NCBI GenBank assembly: GCA_036825615.1
Contig: DAISXY010000006.1
Span: forward strand, 62,001-126,000
DNA: 64,000 nt
Direction: 5' to 3'
DNA from: JAICXG01 sp036825615
GTDB taxonomy: Bacteria; Verrucomicrobiota; Verrucomicrobiia; Chthoniobacterales; UBA10450
Shown here: one piece after another, positions 1 to 10,259 of the stretch
Numbering within the stretch: the stretch's first letter is position 1
Layout of the letters: each line of letters starts with the position of its first letter
Notes under the pieces: model-generated
Told to the model about the DNA's origin: nothing
Database searches by the model: none
The model's input: the letters and a program-made list of their open reading frames with translations, nothing else
Made by a program: the position numbers and the translations under genes

Positions 1-102
1 CCATCGGGACTTGGCTCTGGTCAGGATGGGCGGGTGTGCGCGGCGGGGCGGACATTAATTTCGGGAGCTCGTGCCGGGTCTACGCGGCGGTTGGCTGGCG
101 GG

Positions 103-777
103 TCAAATTCTTTTCCTTGCTGCATGGCGACCTTTCAGCAGGACCCATTCCATCGCGAAGTAGGGGATCACTTCACTGAAATTCTGGAAACCGACCGGCT
201 TGACAATGTATTTCTCCGCTCCGAGCGCCCGGCATTCCGCGATGTCGCGGGCGCGGCTCGAAGCGGTGAGCACGATCACCGGCATCTGGCTTGTGCGCCG
301 GTCCCCCTTGATCCGGCGCAGCACTTCGAGCCCGCTGATGCCGGGGAGATTGAGATCGAGCAGGATGATAAGCGGTTTCCTCCCGCCTCCCTGCCCTTCG
401 GCTTCGAGGACGAAATGGAGTGCCGCTTCTCCGGAGGAAACGACATGCAAAGGGTTGGCGACATTGGCCCGGCGAAACGCGCGTTGCGTCAACTCGGCAT
501 CGCCCGGATCATCTTCCACCAGGAGAATTTCGACCAGGTTGCGCGAGCCGTTCCCGCTGCTGATTCGCTCGAAGAGCGCGGCGAGGGAAATCTCGAGCGC
601 GTTCGCCAGCTTTTCGACCGTGCCGAGCGAAGGATTACGCCGTCCCCGCTCCACGTCGGAGACATAGGTCTGGTGCAGGCCGGCCCGGTAGGCCAACTCC
701 TCCTGGGAGATGCCTAGCGACGCCCGCTGCGCTTTGATCGCCAAACCGAGAAGGGTTCTCACATTCGCTTCGGCCAT
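103..777 (-). CDS. XRE-type HTH domain fused to a CheY-like receiver
   Basis: A 224-residue cytoplasmic regulator. Residues about 8-70 form a Cro/CI-type helix-turn-helix (motif SQEELAYRAGLHQTYVSDVE). Residues about 82-215 form a response-regulator receiver: acidic pair D89/D90, phosphoacceptor D141 in LLDLNLPG, T171 and K193 (IVKP). All five phosphorylation-site residues are present, so it should be phosphorylatable. The receiver resembles the stand-alone Rcp1/phytochrome-type receivers (PGDAELTQRAF start). The order, DNA-binding domain first and receiver second, is the reverse of usual response regulators, and XRE is not a usual output domain. No histidine kinase is next to it; the next gene, a permease, is divergent. 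The partner kinase and target promoters are unknown. Confidence 0.85.
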   Translation of the reverse strand: MAEANVRTLLGLAIKAQRASLGISQEELAYRAGLHQTYVSDVERGRRNPSLGTVEKLANALEISLAALFERISSGNGSRNLVEILLVEDDPGDAELTQRAFRRANVANPLHVVSSGEAALHFVLEAEGQGGGRKPLIILLDLNLPGISGLEVLRRIKGDRRTSQMPVIVLTASSRARDIAECRALGAEKYIVKPVGFQNFSEVIPYFAMEWVLLKGRHAARKRI

Positions 778-1073
778 TTACTGCGAGAGAATAACGAATG
801 GCACCAGAGACGATGAGTGATACCGCTCCGGCCCCGGTTCGGGCATGCCGGGAAGTTTTGCGGTCACGAGAAATGCTACCGGCTCGCGGCCACCTTCGCT
901 AAGAGGGAAAATCGATTTGAGCGATAGCTTTCGCCTAACCATGCCGCAATGCCCGGCTGAGGGGAACACCACCGCGTTTGCCCTGCGACCCTTGCCTCCA
1001 CTTCATCTGTTACAGCGCAAAGGTTGTATCCAGCGGCGGCCCGCGGATGTCTTATTGTAGTCCCTAAAGACGC

Positions 1074-2291
<1,218 letters not shown>

Positions 2292-2428
2292 CGGCGAGGG
2301 ACCTTGCGATTGCCGGCGCGTTTTGGGCGAACGAGAAGCTGTGTAATCGGGGACGTGCGTTCTGGTGGCGGGAATTCCGGGTTGCAGCTGCGAGGTCCCT
2401 CGCCGTCCTGCGGCGGCTCGGGATGACA
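2292..2428. repeat. Palindromic intergenic repeat (TCATCC/GGATGA family)
   Basis: Directly after the permease stop codon, GCGGCGAGGGACC is mirrored by GGTCCCTCGCCG near 2393, and the element ends with the GGATGACA terminus seen in other copies. Related copies or solo arms lie at 42004, 61267 and, in frame, inside uvrC at 58761. It fills the gap between two convergent genes and may act as a bidirectional hairpin, but it has no T-tract. Confidence 0.7.
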
Positions 2429-2444
2429 CCGGAGAATGCGTGGT

Positions 2445-3704
2445 TCACAACTGCTCGGCGATGATTTTGAAGATGATGGTGTTGTCGAGAAAGCCGTGCA
2501 GCACTTCGGTGCCGGGCCCGGTGCCGGCGGCGAGAACGTCGTCCACGGTGTTGCGCGCTTCGGGCGCGTAGGCGGCAGCGGGCTCCTGCGCGGCCGCGGC
2601 GCTGTCGCCCGCAGCGGGAGGATTGGGAGCGGCATCGTTAGGCGGAAGCGCGCGCCGGACAATCGCGTGCGGACCGGTTGCCCAGGTCAGGACCGGTTCG
2701 CCCGAGGCATCGTAACCAAGAATGGCCATGCCGCTGTCGCGCCGGAATGGAAAGCCATTGAGCGAAAGACCGCCGATGCCGAAGTTGCCGGTCACGAGCA
2801 GGGTTGAGTTCTTGCCCATGTAACTAAGCGCGATCGCGGCGGCGCGATCGAGTTGCACCGTCTCGGCGAGCGTTTCTTCACCGCGATTCTGTCGCGCTGC
2901 CGTTCCCATGAGTGCGGCATCAACGATCAGCAGGTAACCGCCCGCATTCCATTGCAGGAGCTGAATCGCGCGCCGGGTCATATCAGCCAGCGCCGGTTCT
3001 TCGCTTCCGGCGGCGATCTCATTGGCATGCGCCATTTCTTCCGGGCTGAAAAGGCCGAGCAGTTTCGGCCGGCGCCATTGCGGGACGTTTTCCAGCTCGG
3101 CGTTGCTCCGCACGATCTCGTAACCGTTGCGCCGCATCTCGAGGATCAGGTCAATCCCGTCGGTGCGGCGGCCGCCCTTTGCTTCCGGGAGAAAATCGGC
3201 GCTGCCCCCGCCGAGCGCGATGTCGATCTTTTTCTCCTCCGCCAATTGCCGGCCAATGTCGCCGTGCCCTGAAGCATAAAAAGCGGCGAGCATCGGATTG
3301 GTGAGGCGGCCATTGGTCACGATGCCGATGGCGCGGCCTTTTTCGCGCGCGAGATCGATCACGCTCCGCAGACGCTTGTCGTTAGGCCCGATCGCGAGGC
3401 TGCGGTTGTTCACTTTCGCCCCGGTGGCGAGAGTGGTCGCGGCGGCGGCTTCATCAGGGACGGCAAAGTCCTGGGAGTAATTCGAGAGCAAGGCGACGGC
3501 GGGCAGCGTTTCGATCGCGAGCCGGCTGGTGGCTCCGCCAGCGTAAAGACGGGTGGCCGCAACCCGATCGGGGGTTAGGCCTTCGCCGATGAAGAGGATG
3601 ACGCCGAAGGGTTTTTGCACGACCCAGTGGCGAAAATAGAGGACGCCAAAAGCAACGAAGATCGCGAGGCAAAGCAGGGCCAGGATCTGGTTGCGCCATT
3701 TCAT
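2445..3704 (-). CDS. Alkaline phosphatase superfamily homologue with a lost active site
   Basis: A 419-residue protein with an N-terminal membrane anchor or uncleaved signal (residues about 6-24). The whole fold of PhoA-type alkaline phosphatases is recognisable, but the active site is changed. The metal-binding Asp of the FIGDG motif is E41 (FIGEG). The nucleophilic Ser of TDSAA is E85 (VPDEAAAATTLATG). The ligands of VEGxxxDxxxH are D262, G267 and R271. Asp-His of VTADH is N307-F308. Only the last family histidine (H346, ATGPH) remains. Catalysis by the classical two-zinc/serine mechanism looks impossible, so I call it a probable pseudoenzyme or a repurposed binding protein. It contains two GCCTAACGA motifs, so it is a long-term resident. 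Convergent with the permease and divergent from gpmI. Confidence 0.85.
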   Translation of the reverse strand: MKWRNQILALLCLAIFVAFGVLYFRHWVVQKPFGVILFIGEGLTPDRVAATRLYAGGATSRLAIETLPAVALLSNYSQDFAVPDEAAAATTLATGAKVNNRSLAIGPNDKRLRSVIDLAREKGRAIGIVTNGRLTNPMLAAFYASGHGDIGRQLAEEKKIDIALGGGSADFLPEAKGGRRTDGIDLILEMRRNGYEIVRSNAELENVPQWRRPKLLGLFSPEEMAHANEIAAGSEEPALADMTRRAIQLLQWNAGGYLLIVDAALMGTAARQNRGEETLAETVQLDRAAAIALSYMGKNSTLLVTGNFGIGGLSLNGFPFRRDSGMAILGYDASGEPVLTWATGPHAIVRRALPPNDAAPNPPAAGDSAAAAQEPAAAYAPEARNTVDDVLAAGTGPGTEVLHGFLDNTIIFKIIAEQL

Positions 3705-3801
3705 CCGGTCCGATAGTGGGAGCGGCCACGGGCGGAGTTGTCAATCCCACGAGCGCGCGAAAGGGCTTGAGTAGCGTCTGCTCGCCGGGAAAGTCCCGTC
3801 C

Positions 3802-5343
3802 ATGGCCAAACCAATCGTGCTCGTGATTCGTGACGGCTGGGGGATCAATCCCGGCGGCAAAGCGCAGCGGGAGCAGAACGGCGATGCCACCTTGCTGGCG
3901 CGGACACCGTTTCATGACCAGCTCTATCGCGAATATCCAACGGCAACTTTGCGGGCGAGCGGCGAGGATGTCGGGTTGCCCGCCGGACAAATGGGTAACT
4001 CCGAGGTGGGCCATCTCAATCTCGGCGCGGGCCGGATCGTTTACCAGGACCTGACGCGGATCAACAAGGCGATCGCCGAAGGCGAACTGCAACGGAACCA
4101 GGTTTTGCAGGAGGCGTTCGCGAAGGCCGGGAAGAGCCAGTTGCATCTTATTGGCTTGGTCTCGGATGGCGGAGTGCATAGCCATTACGAGCATCTCTTC
4201 GCGCTCGCGGACGCGGCAAACAAGGCGGGCGTGAAGGACATTTTCGTGCACGCGATTACCGATGGCCGCGACAGTTCGCCGACAGGCGGCGCGAATTTCG
4301 TCGCGAAGAGCACCGCGCAACTGGCCCAGAGCGGCGCGCGGATCATCACGGTGGTGGGGCGTTACTTTGCGATGGATCGCGACCGGCGCTGGGACCGGAC
4401 GAAGCGCGCCTGGGACGCAATCGTGCTCGGGCGAGGCGAACGCTGCGAAGACACTCCAGCGGCCGCGGTCGCGCGACATTATCTCAAAGGTGAGACGGAT
4501 GAATTCATGCCGCCGCTAATCTTCGCCCAGCCTAACGAACAAAGGATTCACGATCACGACGTTGTGATCTTCTTTAACTTCCGGGCCGATCGGGCGCGGC
4601 AGCTTTCCCGGGCCTTTCTTTTTCAGGAGTTCGATGGCTTTGACCGTGAAGTTTGGCCGCAGGTGCATTATGTCACGTTGACGGAATACGATGTGACTTA
4701 CCCTTGCCCGGTCGTCTTTCGGCCGCAGTCGCTGAAGAATATTCTTGGTGATGTGGTCAGCGCGGCGGGAAAGAAACAGCTCCGTATCGCCGAGACGGAA
4801 AAGTATCCGCATGTGACTTACTTCTTCAACGGTGGAATCGAGAAAGCCGCGCCCGGTGAGGACCGCAAGATTATTCCCTCGCCGAAAGTCGCGACTTACG
4901 ATCTGAAGCCGGAGATGAGCGCAATCGAAGTCACAGATGATGTTCTGGAGCGACTCGATAAGTATGACCTGATTATTCTCAACTATGCCAACCCAGACAT
5001 GGTTGGACATACGGGCGTGGTCGAGGCTGGAGTGAAGGCGGTCGAAACGATCGATGCCTGTGTCGCCCGGCTCGTTCCGGCGGTGCTGGCCTTGGGCGGC
5101 AAACTGCTGATCACCGCCGACCACGGCAATTGCGAGCAGATGCGCAATCCCGACGGGACTCCCAATACCGCCCACACGACAAATTTGGTCCACTTGATCT
5201 ACGTGGCGGATGATGCTAAAGGACTCCGCCTCGAGAGCGGCATCCTTGCAGATATTGCGCCGACCTTGCTTTTCCTTCTCGCCCTGCCGAAACCGGAAGA
5301 GATGACCGGGCACAACCTGCTCTCGCCGCAAACCAGTGCGTAA
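3802..5343 (+). CDS. gpmI: 2,3-bisphosphoglycerate-independent phosphoglycerate mutase
   Basis: Interconverts 3- and 2-phosphoglycerate in glycolysis and gluconeogenesis, using two Mn ions and a phosphoserine intermediate. The 513 residues match the family length. Visible signatures are the first metal Asp in VIRDGWG (D11), the catalytic Ser in MGNSEVGHLN (S67), the substrate loop HAITDGRDSSP, and the C-terminal metal motif ITADHGNCEQM. The ATG at 3802 places MAKPIVLVIRDGWG at the expected N-terminus. It is transcribed alone, divergent from the alkaline phosphatase homologue, with a 97-bp shared upstream region. One GCCTAACGA motif (4530) lies inside, encoding PNE. Confidence 0.97.
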   Translation: MAKPIVLVIRDGWGINPGGKAQREQNGDATLLARTPFHDQLYREYPTATLRASGEDVGLPAGQMGNSEVGHLNLGAGRIVYQDLTRINKAIAEGELQRNQVLQEAFAKAGKSQLHLIGLVSDGGVHSHYEHLFALADAANKAGVKDIFVHAITDGRDSSPTGGANFVAKSTAQLAQSGARIITVVGRYFAMDRDRRWDRTKRAWDAIVLGRGERCEDTPAAAVARHYLKGETDEFMPPLIFAQPNEQRIHDHDVVIFFNFRADRARQLSRAFLFQEFDGFDREVWPQVHYVTLTEYDVTYPCPVVFRPQSLKNILGDVVSAAGKKQLRIAETEKYPHVTYFFNGGIEKAAPGEDRKIIPSPKVATYDLKPEMSAIEVTDDVLERLDKYDLIILNYANPDMVGHTGVVEAGVKAVETIDACVARLVPAVLALGGKLLITADHGNCEQMRNPDGTPNTAHTTNLVHLIYVADDAKGLRLESGILADIAPTLLFLLALPKPEEMTGHNLLSPQTSA

Positions 5344-5436
5344 ACACTGTAACCTGACTTTTGGATTACATTCGGCTCGGTCATTGAACAAGGTACGGCA
5401 GCCGCTACGTCTGTCGTTTATTAACCATCATTCTTC

Positions 5437-7095
5437 TTGAAAACACCTAGGTTCGTTTTTTCTCTCGTCGCTCTCATTGCGATGTTGCTGGGGACAGGCT
5501 ACCTGGCAGCGGCGGTTGCGCCTTCCACCGAAGTTTTTGGAACGGCATCTGACGGAACTGTGCTTCACTGGGTCGTTTACACGCCGGACGGAACGGGTCC
5601 ATGGCCGGCGATCATATTGATCCACGCCGGTAATTTTTACGAAGGCACCCCAACTGGGTCACCGGACCAGGTTAGTTGTGCGCAGGACGTGGCGGCGGCG
5701 GGTTACATCGCTTTTTCGATTGAATATCGCCTTGCCCCACCCGGCGCTTTGGCGGGCCAGGTCTCGGATGGCCGCTTCCCGGATCAAACCGACGATGTGA
5801 AAGTGGCGGTTCGAGCCGCTCGACACGATCCACGGTGCAATGGGCAGGTGGGGGCCATCGGCGGTTCGGCCGGCGGTTCGCACACAGCGTATGTAGCCGG
5901 GACCGGAACAGCCGGAGACGATCGGATCGATGTTGGTGTGGACTTGTCGGGAGCACACGATTTTTCGGACTTCAACGCTGCGCCACCTGTCGCTGACTTT
6001 ATGGTCAAGATAACCAATTACGTCGGTGTGAGCTCGGATGATATTGTGGATTTGCGCGCCGCTTCTCCCGCCTGGGTGGTGGATATCCAGACCGCACCTC
6101 TGTTCATTGTGAATTCGCTCGGCGACTCGATGCCCTATGCCCAATTACCGGATCTAATTGAGCACCTGGATGCGCTTGGAGTCACCAATTACAAGGCTGT
6201 GACTTTGACTGGTTCGGATCACTCCTTCTCTAATTGGTCCGCGGTGAAAAATGACGCGCTCGCCTTTATCGCCGGAGCTTTCTCGGGCGCGCCTCCTCCA
6301 ACGCCGACACCGTCACCTCTTGGGACAGAGAAGAAACTCGTCAATGTCTCGACCCGGACCAATGTGGGAGTGGGAGATGATGTCATGATTGGTGGGTTTA
6401 TTGTCACTGGGAACACCGACAAACGGGTCGTCTTGCGCGGCATAGGTCCCTCTTTGAGTAGCTATGGAATCGGCGGCCTTCTCTCCGACCCGGTTCTACA
6501 GTTATATGACTCATCCGGCAATTTGATTGAATCAAACGACAACCGGGTAGCGATTCCGGGAATACCGAATCCGTTGCTTCCGACCAATCCGTCGGAATCG
6601 CTCCTCACGGCAATTCTCCCGCCCGGCAGTTATACGACAGTCTTGCAGGGCGCAAATGATGTCACCGGCGTCGGTTTAGTCGAGGTCTATGACATGGAGC
6701 CAGGTGATTCCGTCCTGAGTAATATCTCTACGCGAGGAGTTGCCGGAGCCGGCGACGGCGAAATGATTGGAGGATTTATCATCAGTGGCACCGACCCAAC
6801 CAGAGTGCTGGTGCGGGCTCTCGGTCCATCGCTCGGCGCGGCGGGAATTCCCAACTTCCTGCCTGACCCGATTCTGGAGCTGCACGATGGAGACGGAACG
6901 CTAATCGGGAGCAACGATAACTGGAAGTCCAGTCAGGAGCAGGAGATCATGGACTCGGGTCTTGCGCCGACCAACGATCAGGAAGCGGCGCTGATCGCGG
7001 TGCTGCCCCCGGGCGGGTATACGACGGTGGTGCACGATGTGCATTTCACCGGCGGTGTCGGGCTGGTCGAAGCCTATAATCTTGAGCCGCAGTAA
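5437..7095 (+). CDS. Secreted alpha/beta-hydrolase with two C-terminal tandem domains
   Basis: A 552-residue exported protein. A signal peptide (residues 1-26, hydrophobic core FVFSLVALIAMLLGTGYLAA) precedes an alpha/beta-hydrolase domain of about 260 residues. The nucleophile elbow is GGSAGG, an Asp candidate lies in LGDSMP and a His in GSDHSFSN. A Pro/Thr linker (APPPTPTPSPLG) leads to two homologous domains of about 125 residues; compare VNVSTRTNVGVGDDVMIGGF with SNISTRGVAGAGDGEMIGGF. I recognise these repeats as common in secreted verrucomicrobial proteins; their function is unknown to me. The start is probably the TTG at 5437, because no in-frame ATG gives a signal peptide. No GCCTAACGA motif occurs in the gene. 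An esterase or carboxylesterase is likely; the substrate is unknown. Confidence 0.85.
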   Translation: MKTPRFVFSLVALIAMLLGTGYLAAAVAPSTEVFGTASDGTVLHWVVYTPDGTGPWPAIILIHAGNFYEGTPTGSPDQVSCAQDVAAAGYIAFSIEYRLAPPGALAGQVSDGRFPDQTDDVKVAVRAARHDPRCNGQVGAIGGSAGGSHTAYVAGTGTAGDDRIDVGVDLSGAHDFSDFNAAPPVADFMVKITNYVGVSSDDIVDLRAASPAWVVDIQTAPLFIVNSLGDSMPYAQLPDLIEHLDALGVTNYKAVTLTGSDHSFSNWSAVKNDALAFIAGAFSGAPPPTPTPSPLGTEKKLVNVSTRTNVGVGDDVMIGGFIVTGNTDKRVVLRGIGPSLSSYGIGGLLSDPVLQLYDSSGNLIESNDNRVAIPGIPNPLLPTNPSESLLTAILPPGSYTTVLQGANDVTGVGLVEVYDMEPGDSVLSNISTRGVAGAGDGEMIGGFIISGTDPTRVLVRALGPSLGAAGIPNFLPDPILELHDGDGTLIGSNDNWKSSQEQEIMDSGLAPTNDQEAALIAVLPPGGYTTVVHDVHFTGGVGLVEAYNLEPQ

Positions 7096-7098
7096 GGC

Positions 7099-7172
7099 TG
7101 GCTGCCTCGCAAGGATTCGAACCTTGACAAAGAGATCCAGAATCTCTCGTGCTACCGTTACACCACGAGGCA
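7099..7172 (-). tRNA. tRNA-Gln (anticodon CUG)
   Basis: Read on the minus strand, a 7-bp acceptor stem (TGCCTCG pairing with CGAGGCA) encloses a D-arm, an anticodon arm AGAGA-TTCTGGA-TCTCT and a T-arm with GGTTCGAATCC. The 7-base anticodon loop gives CTG, decoding CAG. The CCA end is encoded in the gene. It lies 3 bp after the secreted hydrolase gene and at the edge of a stretch without the GCCTAACGA motif, so it could be an integration site, although no integrase is seen. Confidence 0.95.
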
Positions 7173-7260
7173 CCGTAGGAATCCAGAGCTAAGCGCTGCT
7201 CGGCGTGCTCTGCAAGTAGGAGGAGCAGGCCCGGAGTTACTCTGGCTCTTGGCCTGAACT

Positions 7261-8571
7261 TCAGGCGACGGCGAGTGCCACGTTAGCGGGTTGATGCTCG
7301 CGGGCCCGCTGCGCGGCGCGTTCAGCTTCCTTGGCTGCCATCAGTTTACGCATGCTGATCCGGGCCGGGTTCTTCGCGCCCAGTTCGCCGTAGATCCGCC
7401 CCGAGAGGATGTCGAGCGCCCATTCCCGATCGCGCCAGGTGACGATGCGTTGAAATGCGAGCGGGTAATGCCAGAGCACGCCGATGGTGTCCTCGACGAC
7501 GTCATTCCCTTCGTTCAGAAGACGCTCCAGTTCGGCGAACGGGTTCCCATTGCCCTTGATTTCCCCGGAGAGAAATTGCGCGATCGCGTCGGCGGCAAAA
7601 AGCCCTTCCTGGATTCCGAAGAAAACCCCGTAGGCAAAGATCGGGTCAATGAAGCGGTGCGCGTCACCAATGCAGATGAAACCCTTGCCGGTGTAATCCA
7701 TGACCTGGTAGGAAAAATTCGGGATTGCATGCACGGGTTCCTGTGGGGTCAGGTCGGGCAGGCGCTTTGAGAGCGCGGGCGTCATATGGCGACACTCGTG
7801 GAGGAACATTTGTTCCTTCGTCATTCTCGCCTTCTTGAAGTAGTCGCTGGTAAAAACAACGCCGACACTGGTTAGCTCTTCCGTGACTGGGATGAACCAG
7901 GCCCAGTAATGTCGAGCTTGATAATAAAGCAACGTGTTGCCCGGTTGTTCTCTGCGTTCGGTTCCATTGTCGCGAATGGCATTGGCAAACTGGCTGAACA
8001 GCGCGATCTGCTTGTCGGAAGAACCGGGCACTTTTCGGCCCGTCACCCGATGGTTAGCGAGGAAGGTTGCAATGCCGGAGGCGTCGATCAGCACCTCGGA
8101 ATACAAGTTCTCGGTCGCGCCGCCGGGCGTCTCGATCTTTAGGCCCACGACAGCATCGTCTTTCATGAGAGGCTGGATGGCCTGCGCCTTGATCCAGCCG
8201 GCGCCGCGTTCCAGCGCGGCATCAAAGAGGATCTTATCGAACGTGCTCCGCATCACGTTCCAGGTCCAGTATGGGACTTGGACGTCGTGTTCGTCGCGCC
8301 GGACGAGTGGTACCCAAAAGTCATTCTTTCCGTCGGGCCCGTAGAAGAGCGCGCCGTGTTTGATTGGGTAATTCTGGGCGTCGATGACGGGCCCGAGTCC
8401 CAAATCCCGCAGCGTGACAGCGGTGGCCCCGGTGAGCGATTCGCCGACGTGATAGCGAGGATGGTCGTCCCGCTCCACGATTAATGGCGTGATGCCTCGT
8501 TGCAGGAGGTGCATCGCCGTGGCCGCGCCGGCGGGGCCGCCGCCGAGGATAATGACAGGATATTTCTTCAT
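7261..8571 (-). CDS. FAD-dependent halogenase-like monooxygenase
   Basis: A 436-residue soluble flavoprotein of the flavin-dependent halogenase / NAD(P)/FAD oxidoreductase family. It has the Rossmann FAD motif GGGPAGAATAMHL at residues 9-21, the family segment HPRYHVGESL, a WxWxIP-like halogenase motif (WAWFIP), and the second FAD motif GDAHRFIDPIFAYGV. In phenolic halogenases the last motif usually reads FxDPxFSSGV; here the Ser-Ser is Ala-Tyr, and the halide chemistry may differ. No carrier protein, NRPS/PKS or flavin reductase gene is near, so a free small-molecule substrate or a plain hydroxylase role is possible. The C-terminus is Ala/Arg-rich. The gene lacks the GCCTAACGA motif and sits in an accessory-looking stretch beside the tRNA. 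Confidence 0.75.
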   Translation of the reverse strand: MKKYPVIILGGGPAGAATAMHLLQRGITPLIVERDDHPRYHVGESLTGATAVTLRDLGLGPVIDAQNYPIKHGALFYGPDGKNDFWVPLVRRDEHDVQVPYWTWNVMRSTFDKILFDAALERGAGWIKAQAIQPLMKDDAVVGLKIETPGGATENLYSEVLIDASGIATFLANHRVTGRKVPGSSDKQIALFSQFANAIRDNGTERREQPGNTLLYYQARHYWAWFIPVTEELTSVGVVFTSDYFKKARMTKEQMFLHECRHMTPALSKRLPDLTPQEPVHAIPNFSYQVMDYTGKGFICIGDAHRFIDPIFAYGVFFGIQEGLFAADAIAQFLSGEIKGNGNPFAELERLLNEGNDVVEDTIGVLWHYPLAFQRIVTWRDREWALDILSGRIYGELGAKNPARISMRKLMAAKEAERAAQRAREHQPANVALAVA

Positions 8572-8704
8572 GAAATTGTAAAAAGCAGCAGCAGCCCCGG
8601 GGGGGAGTAATCAGCATGCAACTGTTTTGTCATTTTCGTCAAGGTTATTCCGCCTCCTGCGGTAACCGTTTCGAAACGAGGAGCGGGGCCACCGGCGCCC
8701 TGCA

Positions 8705-10120
8705 TTAGAGACCAAGTGAACAATCTGGATTGATATCCTGCGCGTAAATGTCGCCCCCATCCGTGCGGCCGTCGCTCCAGGCGGCAAGCGCTCGCCCGGT
8801 GGAGGACAGGGTAAGATCGAGCCGCGATTTTGAGGAGATAATCGATGACACCGGAAATGGGGGACAAATCGGGGTGCCGCTCGCGTCCAGTTTGGCTCCC
8901 ATGATCGTATCCTGAGCGAAACCTGGCTCGGAGGACCAGACGACCAGCGGACCGGCCTGGGTGAAAACGCTGGTCACGTTGATAACCGCCGAGGAGGTGA
9001 AGGGCTGGACAACGACACCAGTGGAACCCCATTGCGCCACCCCGCTCGAATTGAATTTCTGTGCGGAAATTCCTTCATTCGTGAGCGGTCCTTCCAAAAT
9101 TTCATCCCAGAAAAGATAGGTCGAAGCGGTCGCCGGATCGTAGGAAACGCTTGGGTTTACCTGATCATGCGAGGTGTCGGTCGAGCCGAGCGAACCGTTG
9201 TGCGGAAACGCCTCCGTGCCGTCGGCCAGGATGTGCTGGGCGCGCGATTGCAGCGGATCGACTTGATACCAGCCAAAGACTGCCCCGCCGGCGCCATCGG
9301 TTACAAAAGGCGGGAAATTGCCGAATTGGAGCGATCCGCCGTCGAAGACCACGACATGATTTGCGCCCCAGAGCAATTCACCGGTCGGGCTAATTTTGTT
9401 CGCAAGCAGGTGCTTGGGCCCGCTGAATCCGGCAGAGGAAACAAAAGAGATTATGACCGAGCCGTCGTCGCCGGCATGGAGGTCGGCGACCGAGTAGGTG
9501 AGGCCCGCCGGGGCCGTGATCGTGATTCCGTTCGTACCCCAGACGCGGCCGCCTTGCGGGGTGATCCGCTGGAGGACGATGTTGCTGTTATTGATCCATG
9601 CCGCTACCGCCGCGCCGTCGGAGGTGGCGGTGATCTTCGGGTTGCCATTGAAACCTTCGCCGCGGCCGACGATGCGCCCGTGTTTGCCCCAAAGCTGATT
9701 TCCGTCCGGATCGACCTTCATCACGGTCACGTCGATGACTCCCTTCGGATGGCGATCATCAAGGAAGGCGAGCAGCGCGTTGCCGCTGGGATCAACATCA
9801 AGGCCGTAGTCCTGCGTCGAGCTCATCCCGAGATCGGCAAAACGAATTCCGCCACTTTGCCATTGAGCAACGCCATCGGCATCCAGACGCTGCATGTCGA
9901 CATCGTAGCCGAAGGGCGGATGGCCACTGGGATCGTTATCGAACCAGCTGATGTAACAGCCGCCGTCTGGCGTCGCTCGAATCTTCGGCTGAACCTGATC
10001 GCCCGGCTTGATCGCGACCCCGAGGTTCATCATCGGGTCGGAACTCCATTGCGCCAAGGCGGCGACGGTTGAAATGAGCAGTGTGCAAGCGGCGGTGAGA
10101 AGCTGTTTTTTCATGAGCAT
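8705..10120 (-). CDS. Secreted repeat (beta-propeller-like) protein
   Basis: About 471 residues with an N-terminal signal peptide (MKKQLLTAACTLLISTVAAL, cleavage near ALA-QW). The mature part is built of repeated units of about 50 residues with the patterns D-G-x-x-x-x-x-W and LDADGVAQW / VDPDGNQLWG / ITPQGGRVWG / ISPTGELLWG. These look like blades of a beta-propeller, as in other secreted bacterial WD/SBBP-like proteins. No catalytic motif is evident. The start could be ATG at 10120 or 10114; a TTG at 10126 also exists. Probable role: extracellular binding or surface structure; this is inference. No GCCTAACGA motif inside. Confidence 0.7.
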   Translation of the reverse strand: MLMKKQLLTAACTLLISTVAALAQWSSDPMMNLGVAIKPGDQVQPKIRATPDGGCYISWFDNDPSGHPPFGYDVDMQRLDADGVAQWQSGGIRFADLGMSSTQDYGLDVDPSGNALLAFLDDRHPKGVIDVTVMKVDPDGNQLWGKHGRIVGRGEGFNGNPKITATSDGAAVAAWINNSNIVLQRITPQGGRVWGTNGITITAPAGLTYSVADLHAGDDGSVIISFVSSAGFSGPKHLLANKISPTGELLWGANHVVVFDGGSLQFGNFPPFVTDGAGGAVFGWYQVDPLQSRAQHILADGTEAFPHNGSLGSTDTSHDQVNPSVSYDPATASTYLFWDEILEGPLTNEGISAQKFNSSGVAQWGSTGVVVQPFTSSAVINVTSVFTQAGPLVVWSSEPGFAQDTIMGAKLDASGTPICPPFPVSSIISSKSRLDLTLSSTGRALAAWSDGRTDGGDIYAQDINPDCSLGL

Positions 10121-10259
10121 TAGCAACGAATCGGTTTGTCCAGCATATCAAGAGGTATTTCTGTAGTCAGCTTAAATTTTCTTAGCCTAACGAATCGCTC
10201 CCGTCCCGCCCCGGTGCCACTGCTCGACTTTGTTCGATCCCGCTTTATGGATCGAGACG

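Noticed and set aside
9032..10072. Plus-strand open frame of about 346 codons
   Set aside because: Antisense to the secreted repeat protein, with no recognisable domain or ribosome-binding site.
7261..10120. Halogenated natural-product gene cluster
   Set aside because: Neighbouring genes encode no carrier proteins, synthases or tailoring enzymes; one flavoprotein does not make a cluster.
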